The position numbers were made by a program, and so were the translations under genes. 64,000 nucleotides of DNA from Hyphomicrobiaceae bacterium (GTDB taxonomy: Bacteria; Pseudomonadota; Alphaproteobacteria; Rhizobiales; Hyphomicrobiaceae), in the NCBI GenBank assembly GCA_022844225.1, contig JALHMC010000006.1, positions 1 to 64,000 on the forward strand, in the 5' to 3' direction. Below are positions 61,044 through 64,000 of this stretch, piece after piece. A model generated the notes under the pieces. The model did no database searches and had not been told where the DNA came from. It saw only the letters and a program-made list of their open reading frames with translations. Every line of letters begins with the position of its first letter. The first letter of the stretch is position 1.

Positions 61044-62033
61044 ATGCCCTTGCGTCGAACTATGACGAAGCTTCTCGCAGCAGCCGCGATCGCGGCGTTT
61101 ACGAGCCTTCCGCTTGCGCTCTCGGTGGCGCAGGCGGACACGTTCCCGTCGAAGCCGATCACGCTCATCGTGCCTTGGAACGCGGGAGGCTCGACAGACC
61201 TCTACTTCCGTGCGCTGGGCGAGGTCGCCAGCAAGGAACTCGGCCAGCCGATCGTGATCGACAACAAGACCGGCGGCACCGGCACGCTCGGTCCCGTCAA
61301 TATGGCGCGGTCGGCCAAGCCTGACGGTTACACGCTGTCGCAGATCCCGGTGACGGTGATGCGGCTGCCGCTTATGTCGAAGCGCAACTGGGATTCGCTA
61401 ACCGACTTCACCTACGTCATTCACCTCACTGGCTACACCTTCGGCGTCACCACCAAGTCCGACAGCAAGTTCAAGACCTGGAAGGACGTTGTCGATTACG
61501 CCAAGGCCAACCCAGGCAAGATCACGTACGCGACGACAGGTCCTGGCGGCTCGCTGCATATCGGCATGGAGCAGATGGCCGCCAAGGACGGGATCAAGAT
61601 GACCATGGTGCCGTTCAAGGGCGGTGCCGAGACCAACGCCGCGGTGCTCGGCGGCCACGTCGATCTGCAGGCCGATTCCACGGTATGGGGCCCGCTCGTC
61701 GATGCCGGCGAATTGCGCCTCCTCAACGTATGGACTGAGAAACGTAACAAGCGCTGGCCGGACGTCCCGACGCTGAAGGAACTCGGCTATCCGTTCGTCT
61801 TCGACAGTCCCTTCGGTATCGCCGGTCCGAAAGGCATCCCGGCCAATGTCGTGGAGAAGCTGCACCAAGCCTTCAAGAAGGCGCTGGCCGATCCCAAGGT
61901 GCAGGAGATCATGGACAAGTACGACTTCACCGAGCGCTACATGAACCCGGCGGACTACACGAAGTACGTGGCCGAAATCGTCGAAAGCGAGAAAGAGGCC
62001 GTCGAGCGTCTCGGCCTCGTCAAGAAGGACTGA
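61044..62033 (+). CDS. Bug/TctC-family substrate-binding receptor, copy 2
   Basis: The 329-residue protein has a signal peptide ending in LALSVAQAD, then TFPSKPITLIVPWNAGGSTDLYFRALGEVASKELGQP. Its sequence is close to copy 1 throughout (shared DGYTLSQIPVTVMRLPLM, PFKGGAETNAAVLGGHVDLQADS). The strong similarity between neighbours suggests recent tandem duplication. The start follows GGAGG with 5-base spacing. Confidence 0.92.
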   Translation: MPLRRTMTKLLAAAAIAAFTSLPLALSVAQADTFPSKPITLIVPWNAGGSTDLYFRALGEVASKELGQPIVIDNKTGGTGTLGPVNMARSAKPDGYTLSQIPVTVMRLPLMSKRNWDSLTDFTYVIHLTGYTFGVTTKSDSKFKTWKDVVDYAKANPGKITYATTGPGGSLHIGMEQMAAKDGIKMTMVPFKGGAETNAAVLGGHVDLQADSTVWGPLVDAGELRLLNVWTEKRNKRWPDVPTLKELGYPFVFDSPFGIAGPKGIPANVVEKLHQAFKKALADPKVQEIMDKYDFTERYMNPADYTKYVAEIVESEKEAVERLGLVKKD

Positions 62034-62116
62034 CACCGCCAATCCAATCCATGCGTCGACAGAATGCGGAGGTCGCGGAACAAGCGACCCCGCGAGGAAA
62101 CCCCGGGAGCAATGCC

Positions 62117-63097
62117 GTGAAGCGCAGAGACGTCGTCAAAGGGCTGGGGGCCGCGCTTGCGGCGCCTGCGCTCATCTCGAAAGCCGCAGCGCAAGGCGCA
62201 GCCGGTTTTCCTTCGAAGCCGATCACGATCATCATGGGATGGCCGCCCGGCTCCGGTCCGGACGTATGGCATCGTTCGCTCGCAGATGCGATGACGCGCA
62301 TCCTTGGGCAACCGGTCGTCGTTGAGAACAAGGCAGGCGGCGGCGGAACGATCGGGCCGGCGCACATGGCCGCCAACGCCAAGCCCGACGGCTACACGAT
62401 CGCCCACATTCCGATCACCGTGCTGCGCTTTCCCGTAATGCGTAAGGTGTCGTGGGATCCGCTGAAGGATTTCAGCTGGATCGTACACATGTCGGGCTTC
62501 CAGTTCATCACTGCCGTCAGGGCCGACAGCCCAATCAAGACCAAGCAGGAGATGATCGCCTTCGCCAAGGACAACCCAGGTAAGCTCACCTATGCCTCGC
62601 CGGGCTCTGGGACGTCGCTCCATATCGGCATGGAACTCATCGCCAAGCATGCCGGCGTGCAGTTCACGCATGTGCCGTTCAAGGGCAGCATCGAGTCGGT
62701 TGCGGCGCTCGAGGGCGGTCACGTCATGGCCATGGCGGGCGGCTCGGAAGCATACCCGATGGTCGCGGCCGGCAATATCCGAGCGCTGGCCGCCTGGACG
62801 GACAAACGGCTCCCGAGCCTGCCGGACACTCCGACGTTGCAAGAAGTCGGCTTGCCGTTCGTCTTCGACAGTCCCTACGGAATGGCTGGCCCCAAGGGCA
62901 TGGACCCTGCCATCGTGAAGATCCTTCACGACGCGATCAAGCAGGCCATGGAGGACCCGAAGACCATCGAGGTGCGCAACCGGTTCAACATGCAGGATCG
63001 GTACATGGATACGGCGACATATGCGCGGTTCAATGCGGAGTTGTTCGAGAAGGAGAAATCTTATCTCGAGTCGATCGGGCTCGCGCGGAAGGACTGA
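62117..63097 (+). CDS. Bug/TctC-family substrate-binding receptor, copy 3, with a Tat-like signal
   Basis: The 326-residue protein starts MKRRDVVKGLGAALAAPALISKAAAQ. Its paired Arg near the N terminus resembles a twin-arginine signal, unlike copies 1 and 2. The mature part has FPSKPITIIMGWPPGSGPDVWHRSLADAMTRILGQP; the GGxTD motif is replaced by GSGPD. A GTG at 62117 follows GGGAG with 7-base spacing; the frame is open to an ATG at 62051. It is more divergent than copies 1 and 2, so it may bind another ligand. Confidence 0.88.
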   Translation: MKRRDVVKGLGAALAAPALISKAAAQGAAGFPSKPITIIMGWPPGSGPDVWHRSLADAMTRILGQPVVVENKAGGGGTIGPAHMAANAKPDGYTIAHIPITVLRFPVMRKVSWDPLKDFSWIVHMSGFQFITAVRADSPIKTKQEMIAFAKDNPGKLTYASPGSGTSLHIGMELIAKHAGVQFTHVPFKGSIESVAALEGGHVMAMAGGSEAYPMVAAGNIRALAAWTDKRLPSLPDTPTLQEVGLPFVFDSPYGMAGPKGMDPAIVKILHDAIKQAMEDPKTIEVRNRFNMQDRYMDTATYARFNAELFEKEKSYLESIGLARKD

Positions 63098-63180
63098 TGA
63101 GCGATGCGCACGAACTGAAAGATAATGTCGGTGGAGGCTGTGGCAACAAGCAGCCCCGCCTAGTCGCACGGGAGAACCAC

Positions 63181-63306
63181 ATGCGACGCAGAAAAATCAT
63201 CAAAGGCGTGGCGGCGACGCTCGCGGTGCCAGTGCTCGTGTCAAATGCAGCTGCCGAGCAAGTCGCCGAGCCGAAGGCGCAGGTCGAAGCTCGGCCTCGC
63301 GTGTAA
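63181..63306 (+). pseudogene. Truncated receptor remnant (Tat-like signal peptide only)
   Basis: An ATG at 63181 opens a 41-residue frame beginning MRRRKIIKGVAATLAVPVLVSNAAAEQ. This matches the N terminus of copy 3 (MKRRDVVKGLGAALAAPALISKAAAQ) residue for residue in pattern, then ends after 15 unrelated residues. It lies in the gap between copy 3 and tctB. It is most likely the remains of a further receptor copy, though a tiny exported peptide cannot be excluded. Confidence 0.5.
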
Positions 63307-63339
63307 AAACTAGAAACTGGAGTTGAGGGGAGCAGCGCG

Positions 63340-63822
63340 ATGCAGAACCAGACAAAAGGGCTCGCCAACGCGGAGCTGTGGGGCGGTATCGCATGGTTGG
63401 CACTCGGGCTGTTCGTCACTTGGCAGGGATGGACGCAGGGATTGGGCGTGCTTTCCGAGCCCGGCTCCGGCTTCGCCGTTTTCTGGTGCGGCGTCATCAT
63501 GTCCGGCCTGTCCGCCACCATCGTCGCCACGGCGATTAGACAGGGTGGACCGCCACTGAAATCTCTATGGTCCGAGACGCGATGGCAGAAGGTCCTGCTG
63601 GTGATGGGTCTGCTGTTGCTGTTCGGCTTCTTCTTCGAGCAGATCGGCTTTATCCCGAGTTCGCTCGTACTATTGCTCGTACTGATGCGGTTCATCGACC
63701 CCGTGCCGTGGTGGCAGGCGATCACCGTTTCGTTCGGCGCCGTGCTCGGCGTCTGGTTCCTGCTCGCGAAATTCTTGAAGATCCAGCTTCCCGCCGGCGT
63801 CCTCGCGCCGTTGCTCGGGTGA
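63340..63822 (+). CDS. tctB: Tripartite tricarboxylate transporter small subunit TctB
   Basis: The 160-residue protein has four hydrophobic segments (about 10-30, 40-60, 80-100, 110-150) in the TctB/DUF1468 pattern. The N-terminal part has ELWGGIAWLALGLFVTWQG and the second half LLLFGFFFEQIGFIPSSLVLLLVLMRF. It is the small membrane subunit that works with the 12-TM TctA and a TctC/Bug receptor to import carboxylates with a cation. TctA begins 10 bases after its stop. It is downstream of three receptor genes in one direction. Confidence 0.9.
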   Translation: MQNQTKGLANAELWGGIAWLALGLFVTWQGWTQGLGVLSEPGSGFAVFWCGVIMSGLSATIVATAIRQGGPPLKSLWSETRWQKVLLVMGLLLLFGFFFEQIGFIPSSLVLLLVLMRFIDPVPWWQAITVSFGAVLGVWFLLAKFLKIQLPAGVLAPLLG

Positions 63823-63832
63823 GGTAAGTCAA

Positions 63833-64000
63833 ATGGACGTTGTTGCCAGCCTCGCCCACGGCTTTTCCGTCGCCCTTCAACCTTACAACCTGCTCGCTTG
63901 TTTCGCCGGCGTCTTCGTCGGCACCCTGATTGGCGTGCTACCGGGCATCGGTCCCGTCACAGCGATGGCGTTGCTCTTGCCCGTCACGCTGTCGGCACCG
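63833..64000 (+). CDS. tctA: Tripartite tricarboxylate transporter large subunit TctA (N-terminal part, runs off window)
   Basis: Only 56 codons are present. The frame begins MDVVASLAHGFSVALQPYNLLACFAGVFVGTLIGVLPGIGPVTAMALLLPVTL, with the TctA N-terminal signature GVLPGIGP followed by TM segments. The start is 10 bases after the tctB stop behind GAGGTAAG. The assignment is firm from the signature and context, though the rest of the gene is not visible. Confidence 0.9.
   Translation, partial: MDVVASLAHGFSVALQPYNLLACFAGVFVGTLIGVLPGIGPVTAMALLLPVTLSAP

Overview
The window is high-GC DNA with dense coding and short gaps. It looks like a chromosomal segment of an alphaproteobacterium, most likely Hyphomicrobiales (Rhizobiales). 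The evidence is family content: an RcdA/DUF1465 cell-cycle adaptor beside a DUF1192 gene, an LdtR-type MarR regulator, glnB-glnA with a plausible sigma-54 promoter, a PrfH/RtcB pair beside DUF2842 and CtaA, an HWE-type kinase, and many Bug/TctC receptors. The genus cannot be fixed from sequence alone. No rRNA, tRNA, CRISPR array, insertion sequence or prophage was seen.

Layout. Positions 1-4.3 kb hold the end of a CoxL/XdhA-like gene and its CoxM-type FAD subunit with a terminator, an extensin-like cell-wall protein, a 3-hydroxyisobutyryl-CoA hydrolase-like enzyme and LdtR. Positions 4.4-8.8 kb hold rcdA, DUF1192, a quinone oxidoreductase, a DHA2 drug exporter and an SRPBCC protein. Positions 9.3-16.6 kb hold glutamate synthase, with a glutathione transferase gene between gltB and gltD, followed by RidA. 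Positions 16.6-24 kb are mixed: an MIase-like protein, an NTF2-like protein, a cholesterol-oxidase-like GMC enzyme, RimO, a CDF-like transporter, a GNAT enzyme and a PRC-barrel protein with 11-residue repeats. Positions 24.5-34.5 kb hold gyrA, a Rieske oxygenase, a zinc phospholipase C/DUF4332 fusion, the NAD(P)HX repair enzyme, a VOC protein, glnB and glnA.

Positions 34.6-41.2 kb hold a DMT exporter, two SDRs (one without its catalytic residues), a solitary Bug receptor, an esterase and a Kef-type antiporter. Positions 41.2-53.4 kb are an exopolysaccharide region: Wzy-like ligase/polymerase, initiating phosphoglycosyltransferase, GT4 and Wza-like export lipoprotein on the minus strand, with a divergent Wzz-like protein and a polysaccharide deacetylase. 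A NYN protein, a receiver-only response regulator and a MASE1-HWE histidine kinase broken by a frameshift sit inside it. Positions 53.3-57 kb hold DUF2842, the prfH-rtcB RNA/ribosome repair pair and heme A synthase. Positions 57-64 kb are a catabolic/uptake cluster: a ThDP enzyme, an SDR, three tandem Bug receptors flanked by two receptor relics, tctB and the start of tctA.

How the genes work together. GlnB, GlnA and GltBD form the core of ammonium assimilation (the GS-GOGAT cycle and its PII sensor). The 41-53 kb genes would initiate, extend, polymerise, length-control, export and trim an extracellular polysaccharide. The 57-64 kb genes would capture an unidentified carboxylate and process it. 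PrfH and RtcB would rescue and religate damaged ribosomes. All functions are inferred from recognised families and motifs; no similarity search was run.
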